NCBI RefSeq assembly: GCF_001885215.1
Contig: NZ_CP018091.1
Span: 2,666,001 to 2,730,000, forward strand
DNA length: 64,000 nucleotides
DNA from: Synechococcus sp. SynAce01
GTDB lineage: Bacteria; Cyanobacteriota; Cyanobacteriia; PCC-6307; Cyanobiaceae
Direction: 5' to 3'
Below are positions 47,741 through 55,925 of the stretch, in pieces; position 1 is the stretch's first letter, and every line of letters begins with the position of its first letter. The notes under the pieces are model-generated. The model had not been told where the DNA came from. It did not search any database and was given only the letters and a program-made list of their open reading frames with translations. Position numbers and translations under genes: made by a program.

Positions 47741-49635
47741 CCCTCACGTCCGTTCCCACCACAAGCCAAGTTTCCGTCACGCAGTCGGAAGCTGATCAGG
47801 CTGCTGAAGTCCAAGCAGCGGTCCATCCCTTGCCGGTGACCATGAGCGGCGCCGAAGCCCTGATGGATGCCCTGCATCGTCACGACGTTCAGCACATTTT
47901 TGGCTATCCGGGCGGCGCCATCCTGCCCATTTACGACGCCCTGCATCAGGCCGAAGCCAAGGGCTGGCTCAAGCACATCTTGGTGCGCCACGAGCAAGGT
48001 GGCACCCATGCTGCCGATGCCTACGCCCGCTCCACCGGCCGGGTGGGGGTGTGTTTCGGAACCTCAGGCCCCGGCGCCACCAATCTGGTCACGGGCATCG
48101 CCACCGCCCAGATGGATTCGGTGCCGATAGTCGTGATCACCGGCCAGGTGAGCCGCGCCTCGATCGGCACCGATGCCTTCCAGGAAACCGACATCTTCGG
48201 CATCACTCTGCCGATCGTGAAGCATTCCTGGGTGGTGCGCGATCCAGCCCAGATCGGTCGGATTGTTGCTGAGGCGTTTCTGATCGCCTCCACCGGCCGG
48301 CCCGGTCCGGTTCTGATCGATGTCCCCAAGGATGTGGGTCTCGAAGTCTTTGCCTATGAGCCCGTCGAACCGGGCAGCGTGATTCCGAAGGGCTATCAGC
48401 TGGCAGCTCCACCCAGGCCCCAGGTCATTGACCAAGCACTTGAGCTCATCCGAAACGCCAGGCGGCCGTTGTTGTACGTCGGCGGCGGCGCGATCAGTTC
48501 TGGCGCCCACGAAGCGGTGAAGCGGCTGGCTGAACGCTTTGAGCTGCCTGTCACCACCACCTTGATGGGCAAAGGCTCCTTCGACGAACGCCATCCCCTG
48601 GCCGTGGGCATGCTGGGCATGCACGGCACGGCCTACGCCAACTTCGCCGTCACCGAGTGCGACCTGCTGATCGCTGCCGGTGCCCGCTTCGATGACCGCG
48701 TCACCGGCCGGATCGACAGTTTTGCGCCTCGCGCCCAGGTGATCCACATCGATATCGACGCCGCCGAAGTAGGGAAGGTGCGACTTCCCGAGGTGCCGAT
48801 CGTCTCGGACGTGCGCCTGGCCCTTGAGGCCCTGTTGGCAGCCTCAGCCGATGAACCGGCCTCTCAGCGCACCAGGGCCTGGCTGGAGAGGATTGAGAGC
48901 TGGAAACAGCATTACCCCCTGAATGTGCCTGAAGAAAAGGGCGCCATCGCCCCTCAGGAAGTTCTGATCAGCTTGCGGCAGCTGGCACCGGAGGCGTTCG
49001 TCACCACCGATGTCGGCCAGCACCAGATGTGGGCGGCCCAGTACCTCAACAACCCTCCGCGCCATTGGATCAGCAGCGCCGGTCTGGGCACGATGGGATT
49101 TGGCTTGCCGGCGGCCCTTGGCGTGCAGGTGGCCCATCCCGGTGAGGCGGTGATCTGTGTGGCGGGCGATGCCAGCATCCTGATGAACATTCAGGAGCTC
49201 GGCACCCTGTCGCAGTATCAGCTGCCGGTGAAGGTCGTGATCATCAACAACGGCTGGCAGGGGATGGTGCGCCAATGGCAGGAAAGCTTCTACGGCGAGC
49301 GCTATTCCGCTTCTGAAATGGTGGCGGGCATGCCTGATTTCCCCGCCTTAGCCGAAGCCTTCGGCGTCAGGGGGGTTCTGATCACCGAGCGCTCCAGGCT
49401 TAAGGAACAACTGGCTGAAGCCTTCGCCCATCCAGGTCCCGCTGTGATCGACGTACGGGTTCGCCGCAACGAGAACTGCTATCCAATGGTCCCGCCTGGC
49501 GCCAGCAACGCCCAGATGGTCGGGCTGCCCAGCCATCCAGAACTCGCGATCGACACCACCCGCGCGTGCGGCTCCTGTGGATCGAGCACCGTCAGCGCCC
49601 ATCTCTACTGTCCCAGCTGTGGCGCCAAGCTCTGA
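47737..49635 (+). CDS. ilvB: Acetolactate synthase large subunit
   Basis: 632 aa ThDP enzyme starting valine, leucine and isoleucine synthesis. Active-site glutamate region [20 protein letters not shown]-type middle domain, and the ThDP motif [19 protein letters not shown] through VVIINN are intact. The C-terminus is unusual: after [13 protein letters not shown] come two CxxC pairs, RACGSCG and [10 protein letters not shown], resembling a zinc ribbon. The start is GTG at 47737; the small subunit is not in the window. Confidence 0.96.
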   Translation: MTLTSVPTTSQVSVTQSEADQAAEVQAAVHPLPVTMSGAEALMDALHRHDVQHIFGYPGGAILPIYDALHQAEAKGWLKHILVRHEQGGTHAADAYARSTGRVGVCFGTSGPGATNLVTGIATAQMDSVPIVVITGQVSRASIGTDAFQETDIFGITLPIVKHSWVVRDPAQIGRIVAEAFLIASTGRPGPVLIDVPKDVGLEVFAYEPVEPGSVIPKGYQLAAPPRPQVIDQALELIRNARRPLLYVGGGAISSGAHEAVKRLAERFELPVTTTLMGKGSFDERHPLAVGMLGMHGTAYANFAVTECDLLIAAGARFDDRVTGRIDSFAPRAQVIHIDIDAAEVGKVRLPEVPIVSDVRLALEALLAASADEPASQRTRAWLERIESWKQHYPLNVPEEKGAIAPQEVLISLRQLAPEAFVTTDVGQHQMWAAQYLNNPPRHWISSAGLGTMGFGLPAALGVQVAHPGEAVICVAGDASILMNIQELGTLSQYQLPVKVVIINNGWQGMVRQWQESFYGERYSASEMVAGMPDFPALAEAFGVRGVLITERSRLKEQLAEAFAHPGPAVIDVRVRRNENCYPMVPPGASNAQMVGLPSHPELAIDTTRACGSCGSSTVSAHLYCPSCGAKL

Positions 49636-50096
49636 CGCCCTCCTCTCCGCCAAGCACACGATCCCGTTCAATCGCCCAGATCCTGAGACTAGGCCTGGGC
49701 CTGGCCATGGCTTTGCTTGTTTTATTCGGCCAGGTTGCGGTGGTGGCTGCCGCCGAGGTCCTGCAAGTCCGGAGCGGAAACCTGTTGCAAGTCGGAGATC
49801 AGAACCGCAGCTACCCGGTGCGCCTGGGTTGCATCGCCGTCGATCCCGCTGATTCCCAGGCTGCCGCTGAGTGGTTGCGACAACGGTTGCCACGCCAAGC
49901 CCGGGTCAACCTTCGTCCGCTGGGCTCAGAGTCGGGTGTGTTGATCTCCCAGGTGACCCTTCTCTCCAGCGGAGATGATCTCGGTTCAGGCCTGGTGGGA
50001 GCTGGCCTGGCCAGGCGCCTCTCCGCTGAGGCGGCACCGCTGGCCTGCCCCGACCCCAGCCCAGCAGAGCTGACAACCCAAACGAGACAGGAATGA
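49566..50096 (+). CDS. Exported nuclease-like (SNase-fold) protein
   Basis: 176 aa from GTG at 49566 (overlapping ilvB by 70 bases) or 129 aa from the ATG at 49707. A basic region and a strong signal helix ([15 protein letters not shown]) precede a ~95-residue domain with [20 protein letters not shown] and [11 protein letters not shown], which recalls thermonuclease. The usual catalytic Arg/Glu pair is not clear, so activity is doubtful. The start is unresolved: 49566 gives a long n-region, 49707 a signal without positive charge. Confidence 0.6.
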   Translation: MRLLWIEHRQRPSLLSQLWRQALTPSSPPSTRSRSIAQILRLGLGLAMALLVLFGQVAVVAAAEVLQVRSGNLLQVGDQNRSYPVRLGCIAVDPADSQAAAEWLRQRLPRQARVNLRPLGSESGVLISQVTLLSSGDDLGSGLVGAGLARRLSAEAAPLACPDPSPAELTTQTRQE

Positions 50097-50344
50097 GTCT
50101 GAATCGCACGGCCAAAGGCATCGTGCTGGTGCCAAGCCTGCTTCTGGGTGGGGCCTTTCTCTCCGCAGGGGTTTGGCTGCAGGGTGAGGCCGCTGCCAAC
50201 CGCACTCTGGCCCTGGCGCTGGGTGGTCTGCTGCTGGCAGCCGGGTTGTTGACCCAGCTTCTGCCCGAACCGCCCCAAGCCAGCCCAGAGCCGACGCAGG
50301 GGCAGAGCGAGCAGAGCAGCCCCACAGATGAGTCACAGCCATGA
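50093..50344 (+). CDS. Small two-helix membrane protein, unknown
   Basis: 83 aa. The ATG at 50093 overlaps the previous TGA as ATGA. Two hydrophobic helices (GIVLVPSLLLGGAFLSAGVW, then LALGGLLLAAGLLTQLL) are joined by a short polar turn and followed by a Pro/Glu/Ser-rich tail of about 25 residues. No family recognised. Probably co-translated with the nuclease-like protein. Confidence 0.6.
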   Translation: MSLNRTAKGIVLVPSLLLGGAFLSAGVWLQGEAAANRTLALALGGLLLAAGLLTQLLPEPPQASPEPTQGQSEQSSPTDESQP

Positions 50345-50356
50345 GCCGAGCAGGCC

Positions 50357-51610
50357 TTGGCTACCGAAACGGCCGATAGCCGCCCCTCTACCCTGCCAAG
50401 ACAGGTTGCGACAACCATGACCACAGGTGGGGATGCTCCCAGTCCCAGCACCGTTGAAACGGGGACCAAGCCCTGGGCAGCCCGGCCGGGGGTCTGGGGG
50501 TTGGCCGCCAGCTTGGTCGGGGTGCAAGCCCTGGTGGCCAGCGGCGCTCTCAGTGCCCAGGTGCTAGTGCTCCTTCCCGCCAACGGGCCGGTGGCCAAGG
50601 GCAATGATGGGCTTCTGCGTGGGTACGCGCTGGCCATGGATGAAGCCAGAGCGTGTGACGCCAGAACCCCGTCAACAGAACTGGGATGGTTGCCGGTAGG
50701 TCAGGATCCCAGACCGCTGTTCGAGGGCAGAACCACCCCGAAACTGTTGGTGGCACCGGCGGCCGTGTCGATGCTTCCCTACGGCCTGCTAGCCCAAGAC
50801 AGAAGGATCAACGTGCTGTTTCCGCTGCAGCGCGGTGACTCACTCCAACGACTGCCCGGCCAGCTCGGGGCCGATTGGCTCTGGCCCGTGTCGCCGGCCC
50901 GGAGCCTGGAAGCAGACCGATTGGCCCGGGGTCTGCTTGAGCAGGAGAAAGCGAAGGTGATGATCATCCATGACGGCAGCGTCGAACAAAAGGCCCTGGC
51001 CGATCGCTTCACCGAGACGCTCGCAGGAGGCGGCGGATGGGTGGTGGGTCCCACAAATGCTCCCCTCGCCGTCCCCAAAACCGACAAGGAAGCGATCGAA
51101 CAGCTGAGTGAGGATGTGGATTGGTACAAGCCCCAGTCCCTGGCCGTGATGGCAGCTCCGGGGGGTGCTCTGGCCAAGGCCGTACTCAGCGCCCAATGGC
51201 CCGCCAACTTGACCCTGGTCTGGCCCTTTCCCGTCAAGGAGCCGCTGGCGACGGCCCAGCTGGGAGTTGAACCGCTCAGCCAGGGAGCTGGCTGGAGCCG
51301 CTTTGCGAAGGCTTTCCAGGCCCGTTTTGGCTTTGAACCAGGCCTGGTTGAAGCGGCCGGTTACGACACCGGCCAATTGGCCGTTCTGAGCGCCCAGGTT
51401 GGAGGCGATGACGGCCGTTGGCAGCTGAGCTGGCTGGATCCAAAGGCTCCTCAACTTGAGCTTTGTGCTGCCCTCAAAGCCCTTGGAAGTGGCTCGCCGC
51501 TGGCTGTCAAAGGCGCCGGCAGCCGCCTGGACCTATCCCCTGGCCTCTCGCCAACCGGAGAGATCCGCCTGACACCGCTCGCACCCGCCGTTCAACAGGC
51601 GGAAGGCTGA
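50357..51610 (+). CDS. Exported periplasmic-binding-protein-like protein
   Basis: 417 aa from TTG at 50357. A ~45-residue polar start leads to one helix (VWGLAASLVGVQALVASGA) that anchors or exports the protein. The rest resembles a type 1 periplasmic-binding fold: AQVLVLLPANGPVAKGNDGLL at its head, VMIIHDGSVEQKALADRF in the second lobe, and GFEPGLVEAAGYDTGQLAVL near the end. Similar proteins are annotated as branched-chain amino acid binding proteins or LppC/LpoA-like. No permease or ATPase gene is adjacent. Confidence 0.65.
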   Translation: MATETADSRPSTLPRQVATTMTTGGDAPSPSTVETGTKPWAARPGVWGLAASLVGVQALVASGALSAQVLVLLPANGPVAKGNDGLLRGYALAMDEARACDARTPSTELGWLPVGQDPRPLFEGRTTPKLLVAPAAVSMLPYGLLAQDRRINVLFPLQRGDSLQRLPGQLGADWLWPVSPARSLEADRLARGLLEQEKAKVMIIHDGSVEQKALADRFTETLAGGGGWVVGPTNAPLAVPKTDKEAIEQLSEDVDWYKPQSLAVMAAPGGALAKAVLSAQWPANLTLVWPFPVKEPLATAQLGVEPLSQGAGWSRFAKAFQARFGFEPGLVEAAGYDTGQLAVLSAQVGGDDGRWQLSWLDPKAPQLELCAALKALGSGSPLAVKGAGSRLDLSPGLSPTGEIRLTPLAPAVQQAEG

Positions 51611-51780
51611 ACGAAACGGGGAGCCGCGCCACCCTGGGAATCCGCTTGTGGGCTCACTTGAGCCAGTTGCCAAACCAGGACCGCATACGCGCTGTAGCGA
51701 ACAACGCTGAACACAGCCAACGCGACGCAGAGAGGGCAATGGCTCAAACCCATGGAGATCGCACCACCGAGCCGCTTCAA
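51592..51780 (-). CDS. Possible 62-residue membrane peptide
   Basis: In the 257-base gap between the binding-protein-like gene and the FAD oxidoreductase, the minus strand has an open frame from a TTG at 51780. It includes a hydrophobic helix (CPLCVALAVFSVVRYSAYAV). The same frame continues antisense through the neighbouring gene, so openness alone is not evidence. No ribosome-binding site is obvious. Nothing else is seen in this gap. Confidence 0.2.
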   Translation of the reverse strand: MKRLGGAISMGLSHCPLCVALAVFSVVRYSAYAVLVWQLAQVSPQADSQGGAAPRFVQPSAC

Positions 51781-51867
51781 GGTCCCCAAGCTTGGCAGTG
51801 GGCAAGCGGATCCGAGGGCGAGCTGCTGAAATGGTCGAGAAGTGACATCCCTTGACGGGCAGGCAGC

Positions 51868-53655
51868 GTGCTCCGGCTGAGCGAACTCAAGCTGCCACTT
51901 GATCACAGCGACGGCGATCTGCGTCAAGGGGTGCTGAAGCGCCTCGGAATTCCCAGTGAAGACCTGGTCGATCTGCGCGTGGTGAAGCGCAGCGTCGACG
52001 CCCGCAAGCGTGAGGCCATTCAATTCAGCTACAGCCTGGATCTCGAGCTGCGCGATCCAGATCGAATCCTGAAGCGCTTTCGCCGCGACCCCCAGCTCAA
52101 GCCCAGTCCGGACACGACCTACCGGTTCGTGGGCCATGCCACGGCGCAAGACGGCGGCAACGCCCTGCGGCCGATCGTGATCGGGGCTGGGCCCTGCGGC
52201 TACTTTGCTGCCCTGCTGTTGGCCCAGATGGGCTTCCGCCCCCTGCTGCTGGAGCGTGGCAAGCCGGTGAAGGAGCGCAGCGCCGACACCTTCGGATTCT
52301 GGCAAGGAAAGCGGCCGTTCGACCCCGAATCCAACGTGCAGTTCGGCGAGGGTGGAGCCGGTACTTTCTCGGATGGAAAGCTCTACAGCCAGGTGCGCGA
52401 TCCCCAGCACCATGGCCGCAAGGTGCTGGAGGAGTTGGTGGCCTGTGGTGCCAACCCCGACATCCTCAGCCTGCATCGCCCCCACATCGGCACCTTCAAG
52501 CTGGCCACCGTGGTGCGGGGGCTGCGCTCCCGGATCGAAGCCCTGGGTGGCGAAATCCGCTTTCAGTGCAAGGTCGAGCAACTCGAGACCGTAATGGCGA
52601 CCGACTCGGGCACCCAATCGGAGCTCCAGCGTGTGGTGGGGGTGCGCCTGGCTGATGGCCAGGTCTTGCCAGCCGATCAGGTTGTGCTGGCCGTCGGTCA
52701 TAGCGCCCGCGACACTTTCGCCATGCTGCACCGCCAGGGTGTGGCCATCGAAGCCAAGGCGTTTTCGATCGGGCTGCGGATCGAGCATCCCCAACCGATG
52801 GTCGACCAGGCTCGCTGGGGGGCCTTCGCCGGCCATCCACGTCTGGCCGCTGCCGAGTACAAGCTTGTCCATCACTGCCGCAATGGACGAACCGTCTACA
52901 GCTTCTGCATGTGCCCAGGGGGCCTGGTGGTGGCCGCCGCCTCCGAAGCAGGCCATGTGGTGACCAACGGCATGAGTCAGCATTCACGCAATGAGCGCAA
53001 TGCCAACAGCGGCATCGTTGTGGGGCTGGAGCTCAGTGACCTGGCTCCATTCGGCTCTGGGCCTGGGGATCCCCTGGCAGGGGTGGCGTTCCAGCGTCAC
53101 TGGGAAGCCAGAGCCTTCGCTCTCGGCGGTAACAGCTATCGGGCCCCCTACCAAAGAGTTGGTGATTTTCTGGGCAAGCAGACCGTAGGCAAACAGAACA
53201 AAGCCAAACAGACAAACGACAAACAGACAAACGAAACGTTTGGGTCGAAACCCAAGCTCAGGCCAGAACCATCACATCAGCTTGTTCCACAACCCTCCTA
53301 TGAGCCGGGGGTGATCTCAGCCGATCTGGGTGATTGCCTGCCCGACTTTGTGACCGAGGCCATCCGCGAAGCATTGCCAGCGTTTGAGCGCAGCATTCCT
53401 GGCTTCAGCAGGGCTGACGCCCTGCTCACGGGAGTGGAGACACGTACCTCCTCTCCCGTGAGGATTCCCCGCGGGGAGAACCTGGAGAGCCTGAATACCC
53501 TGGGGCTCTATCCCGCCGGCGAAGGAGCTGGCTATGCCGGCGGCATTCTTTCGGCGGCGATCGACGGGATCAAGGTGGCAGAAGCTCTTGTGCTCACTCG
53601 TCTTCTTCTTCAGCGCCAAAGGGGACCAGGCGAATCTGCTTGCGACCTAGTTTGA
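51868..53655 (+). CDS. NAD(P)/FAD-dependent dehydrogenase (COG2509 type)
   Basis: 595 aa from GTG at 51868. An N-terminal ~95-residue domain precedes the FAD site (RPIVIGAGPCGYFAALLLAQ). Later blocks include VQFGEGGAGTFSDGKLYSQV, VVLAVGHSARDTFAMLH, YSFCMCPGG and a C-terminal YPAGEGAGYAGGILSAA. The physiological substrate is unknown. Between about residues 437 and 456 lies an array of four K-Q-x3 pentapeptides from 15-bp repeats. The 3' end overlaps the convergent cyAbrB gene by 62 bases. Confidence 0.88.
   Translation: MLRLSELKLPLDHSDGDLRQGVLKRLGIPSEDLVDLRVVKRSVDARKREAIQFSYSLDLELRDPDRILKRFRRDPQLKPSPDTTYRFVGHATAQDGGNALRPIVIGAGPCGYFAALLLAQMGFRPLLLERGKPVKERSADTFGFWQGKRPFDPESNVQFGEGGAGTFSDGKLYSQVRDPQHHGRKVLEELVACGANPDILSLHRPHIGTFKLATVVRGLRSRIEALGGEIRFQCKVEQLETVMATDSGTQSELQRVVGVRLADGQVLPADQVVLAVGHSARDTFAMLHRQGVAIEAKAFSIGLRIEHPQPMVDQARWGAFAGHPRLAAAEYKLVHHCRNGRTVYSFCMCPGGLVVAAASEAGHVVTNGMSQHSRNERNANSGIVVGLELSDLAPFGSGPGDPLAGVAFQRHWEARAFALGGNSYRAPYQRVGDFLGKQTVGKQNKAKQTNDKQTNETFGSKPKLRPEPSHQLVPQPSYEPGVISADLGDCLPDFVTEAIREALPAFERSIPGFSRADALLTGVETRTSSPVRIPRGENLESLNTLGLYPAGEGAGYAGGILSAAIDGIKVAEALVLTRLLLQRQRGPGESACDLV
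53176..53235 (+). repeat. Four in-frame 15-bp tandem repeats in the FAD oxidoreductase
   Basis: Units 53176-53190, 53191-53205, 53206-53220 and 53221-53235 encode KQTVG, KQNKA, KQTND and KQTNE. The last two units differ at one base of 15. The array is AT-richer than the gene around it (AAACAGACAAACGA core) and lies in a polar loop absent from the catalytic motifs. Confidence 0.9.
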
Positions 53656-53956
53656 TTTCAAATTCATCGCCTGGCTTGAGATCCAGCAAGCTGGTGTAGG
53701 CCTTGCCTACCAGCAAATTGCCATTGAACTGAATTTTGGTGGTGAAGCTGAGCTTGCGTCCCCCCTTGCCGACCTTGGAGCCAAGACCAAAATCCACACC
53801 CTTGGCGTTGAGGAGTGCTTCATAGAAGGCGGTGAAGTTCAGGCGCTCACTGCCATCTTTCTTAGCTGAGACATAGCCACAGGCGCGAACAATATCAGAT
53901 TTGCCCACGTCCCCCAACTCTTTGACTTTAGCGAGCAGATCGTTACCGGTAAGCAT
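53594..53956 (-). CDS. cyAbrB-type transcriptional regulator
   Basis: 120 aa. Cyanobacterial AbrB-like DNA-binding protein; this class controls nitrogen, carbon and redox genes. The N-terminal LTGNDLLAKVKELGDVGKSD and ACGYVSAKKDGSERLNFTAFYEALL are characteristic, and the C-terminal swapped-hairpin AbrB domain contains LLVGKAYTSLLDLKPGDEFEIKLGR (cited in part: LDLKPGDEFEIKLGRKQIRL). A good promoter lies upstream. It overlaps the convergent FAD oxidoreductase by 62 bases. Confidence 0.9.
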   Translation of the reverse strand: MLTGNDLLAKVKELGDVGKSDIVRACGYVSAKKDGSERLNFTAFYEALLNAKGVDFGLGSKVGKGGRKLSFTTKIQFNGNLLVGKAYTSLLDLKPGDEFEIKLGRKQIRLVPFGAEEEDE

Positions 53957-53982
53957 GTTGTTTCAGTTGACGCATAAACTTT

Positions 53983-54011
53983 ATTGTATAAGGCAGTCGT
54001 CCATCTGGCAA
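53983..54011 (-). promoter_or_regulatory. Sigma-70-type promoter of the cyAbrB gene
   Basis: On the minus strand, TTGCCA (54006-54011) and TACAAT (53983-53988) are separated by exactly 17 bases, close to the consensus. The start of transcription would lie near 53976, about 20 bases before the ATG at 53956. The surrounding DNA is AT-richer than the window average. Confidence 0.65.
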
Positions 54012-54215
54012 GTTTTCGCAATGATTTCCCGGCCTGCTCAAGTGATCCCAGCGATCCCAGTGGGCATGATCCAAACAGTGCAACAAGTCAAAACAACGCG
54101 TCAATGCAGCCAGCGCATGCATGACGGCTGCAGCACTGAATGATCAGAACGCAGGCAACGCTTCGGAGCGGTGTTCGGAAATGAATACTCAGCATCAAAC
54201 ATCGCCCACTTCGAA

Positions 54216-54245
54216 TGATCAGCCTTGGGGTGATCAGCCTTGGGA
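54216..54245 (-). repeat. 15-bp tandem duplication across the pgeF stop codon
   Basis: TGATCAGCCTTGGG occurs at 54216-54229 and again at 54231-54244, giving two adjacent 15-base units that differ only at the final base. On the minus strand the sequence reads CAAGGCTGA twice, so the stop codon of pgeF is duplicated. The rest of the 53957-54233 gap has no gene. Confidence 0.85.
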
Positions 54246-55037
54246 GACAATGCCACTCCATTGCACCGCTTTGACCTGGTCGCGGCGCCAGGAATGGAAC
54301 AGGAGTGCTTCCGCCACGGTGCAAAGAGGGCAGACCGTGATCTGGGACTCCAGCAGACCTTCGAACTGCAGTTGGCCAAGGGTCGCCGCTCGGATGTCCA
54401 GGCGGTAGCGGCCGGGTTCTGGATCCTCCAGCAGGGCCCCAGCGCGCGCCAACACGGCCAGAGGATCGGAGGACGCTTGCCGCTCCAGGCTTCTTGCCAC
54501 CTGCAGGGCCACATCCGCCTGCACCTGATAGGCGGAGCCACTGATCGCCGGACCGAGGGCCACCAGAAGATCCTGACGACGACTGCCGAAGCTCTCCAGG
54601 TGACGAATCGCCTCGGGAAGAATGCGCCCCGCCACTCCTCGCCAGCCTGTGTGGCAGGCCGCCACCCGTCCGCTGACTGGATCGGCCATCAGCACCGGCG
54701 TGCAATCCGCGCCACAAACCCACACACTTTCGCCGCCGCCCAAGCTGAACAGGCCATCGGCCTCCGGCCAGGGCTCTGCGCTGGCCTGATCCGACCCCAG
54801 CACCACAGCACTGTGGATCTGGCGGGTCCGGTGCACGCTCACGCCGGCGCTGATCGCTGCTGACAGCTCTCGAGGACCACGCCCCGCCCACTGGCGTGTG
54901 AAGAAAGCATGTTCGAAATCCGCTAGCAGGTCGGCCTGCAGAAAGGTGCCGCCGTAGGTGCCGACCCAGGTCCAGCCCGGCAGGTTGTTGAAGCCCAGAT
55001 CGGGCCGATCGAATGGGGGTTCGAGGGCTTCAGCCAC
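54234..55037 (-). CDS. pgeF: Peptidoglycan editing factor / polyphenol oxidase family (YfiH)
   Basis: 267 aa. The copper/zinc-site motifs of the DUF152 family are present: TRQIHSAVV (His), VCGADCTPVLMAD (Cys), and AACHTGWRGVAG (His). E. coli YfiH removes mis-incorporated L-Ser-containing peptidoglycan precursors; purine-nucleosidase-like activity is also reported in the family. The GTG at 55037 starts directly after the TGA of the Tab2-like gene, so translation is likely coupled. Confidence 0.9.
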   Translation of the reverse strand: MAEALEPPFDRPDLGFNNLPGWTWVGTYGGTFLQADLLADFEHAFFTRQWAGRGPRELSAAISAGVSVHRTRQIHSAVVLGSDQASAEPWPEADGLFSLGGGESVWVCGADCTPVLMADPVSGRVAACHTGWRGVAGRILPEAIRHLESFGSRRQDLLVALGPAISGSAYQVQADVALQVARSLERQASSDPLAVLARAGALLEDPEPGRYRLDIRAATLGQLQFEGLLESQITVCPLCTVAEALLFHSWRRDQVKAVQWSGIVSQG

Positions 55038-55925
55038 TCAGAGTTCCGGCAAGTCACGCAGCAGCCAGAAACCATCGAAACGCTCCGAATCAGGATCGCT
55101 TTGCACGGCAATGAACTGCATCCCGTGGGCCTCGGCTCGGGACGCCTCGAAGGCCTTGCTGGCGGCGTCGGCTTCGGCCTGATCCACGGCGCCAAGCAGC
55201 CAGCAATTCTCCAGGCTCGCCTCAAGCAACAGCGAGGAGGCACCAATACGCAGACGCACCGGTTCGAGTCCGGCCATCCAGCCGGCGATGGCCAAGGCCC
55301 GGCTGGCACTGAACAGGCGAATGCCGGGAACCACAGCCTGATCAGCCAGTCCATCGGGCAGGCGCAGCAGCCCATCGAAGCCAATGTCCCAGTCGGCGGC
55401 CTCCCGCAGCGCTACCGCCGGCAGGGTGGCCCAGCTCCAGTTGTCACCCCTGACCGATTCGGGCAGTTGCACCGGAGGCTGAGGTACCGGTACCGGCACC
55501 GGAGCCAGGGGACCGGCCATGTAGCCCGGTTCTGCGGGATAGACCTGAAGCTCCCGTTCGCGCAGCCATTCGACCAGGGCATAACAGCGGCGACTGGGCA
55601 CAACCTCCAGCCCGATCGCCTCGGCCGCCCTTTGCACCATGGTTCGCATCGAAGCGCGCCAGCAGCGAAGTCGGCGAGGTGTGCGGTACCCCTCCAGTGC
55701 AGCGGCGGCGATCGCCTCAAGCAGGGCTTCCTGGAGCCAGATCGAATTGACGCTGCTGGCGGGACAGAGCTTGACCCAACGGAATCCGGCATCGCTGCCG
55801 GCAAAGGTCGGCGTGGAGCAGATCAGAAGCTCCCAGCGTTTCTTGCCATCGGCCTCCATGACGGGGCGTGAGTAGTAGTCGAGTTCCCAGTCAGCGGCGA
55901 CTGCAACGGAGAGGGCGCTGCTCAT
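55038..55925 (-). CDS. Tab2/Atab2 family RNA-binding protein
   Basis: 295 aa. The N-terminal WELDYYSRPVMEADGKKRWEL (cited in part: DYYSRPVMEADGKKRWELL) and the C-terminal FDGFWLLRDLP are hallmarks of the family. In algae and plants its members bind the psaB mRNA leader and are needed for photosystem I translation; the cyanobacterial role is less clear. A PV-rich linker (residues about 140-155) is encoded by repeated GGTACC-type hexamers at 55483-55506. The start overlaps the S1 gene as ATGA. Confidence 0.88.
   Translation of the reverse strand: MSSALSVAVAADWELDYYSRPVMEADGKKRWELLICSTPTFAGSDAGFRWVKLCPASSVNSIWLQEALLEAIAAAALEGYRTPRRLRCWRASMRTMVQRAAEAIGLEVVPSRRCYALVEWLRERELQVYPAEPGYMAGPLAPVPVPVPQPPVQLPESVRGDNWSWATLPAVALREAADWDIGFDGLLRLPDGLADQAVVPGIRLFSASRALAIAGWMAGLEPVRLRIGASSLLLEASLENCWLLGAVDQAEADAASKAFEASRAEAHGMQFIAVQSDPDSERFDGFWLLRDLPEL

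Noticed and set aside
51463-51855. 130-codon plus-strand frame across the end of the binding-protein-like gene
   Set aside because: Overlaps the gene in another frame, with low-complexity translation and no motif or ribosome-binding site.
51592-52983. 463-codon minus-strand frame opposite the FAD oxidoreductase
   Set aside because: Mostly a shadow of a clear enzyme; only its last ~60 codons fall in a gap, and these are listed separately at low confidence.
54040-54070. Short direct repeats of GATCCCAG upstream of pgeF's end
   Set aside because: Only two short imperfect copies with no regular spacing; not a CRISPR or iteron array.
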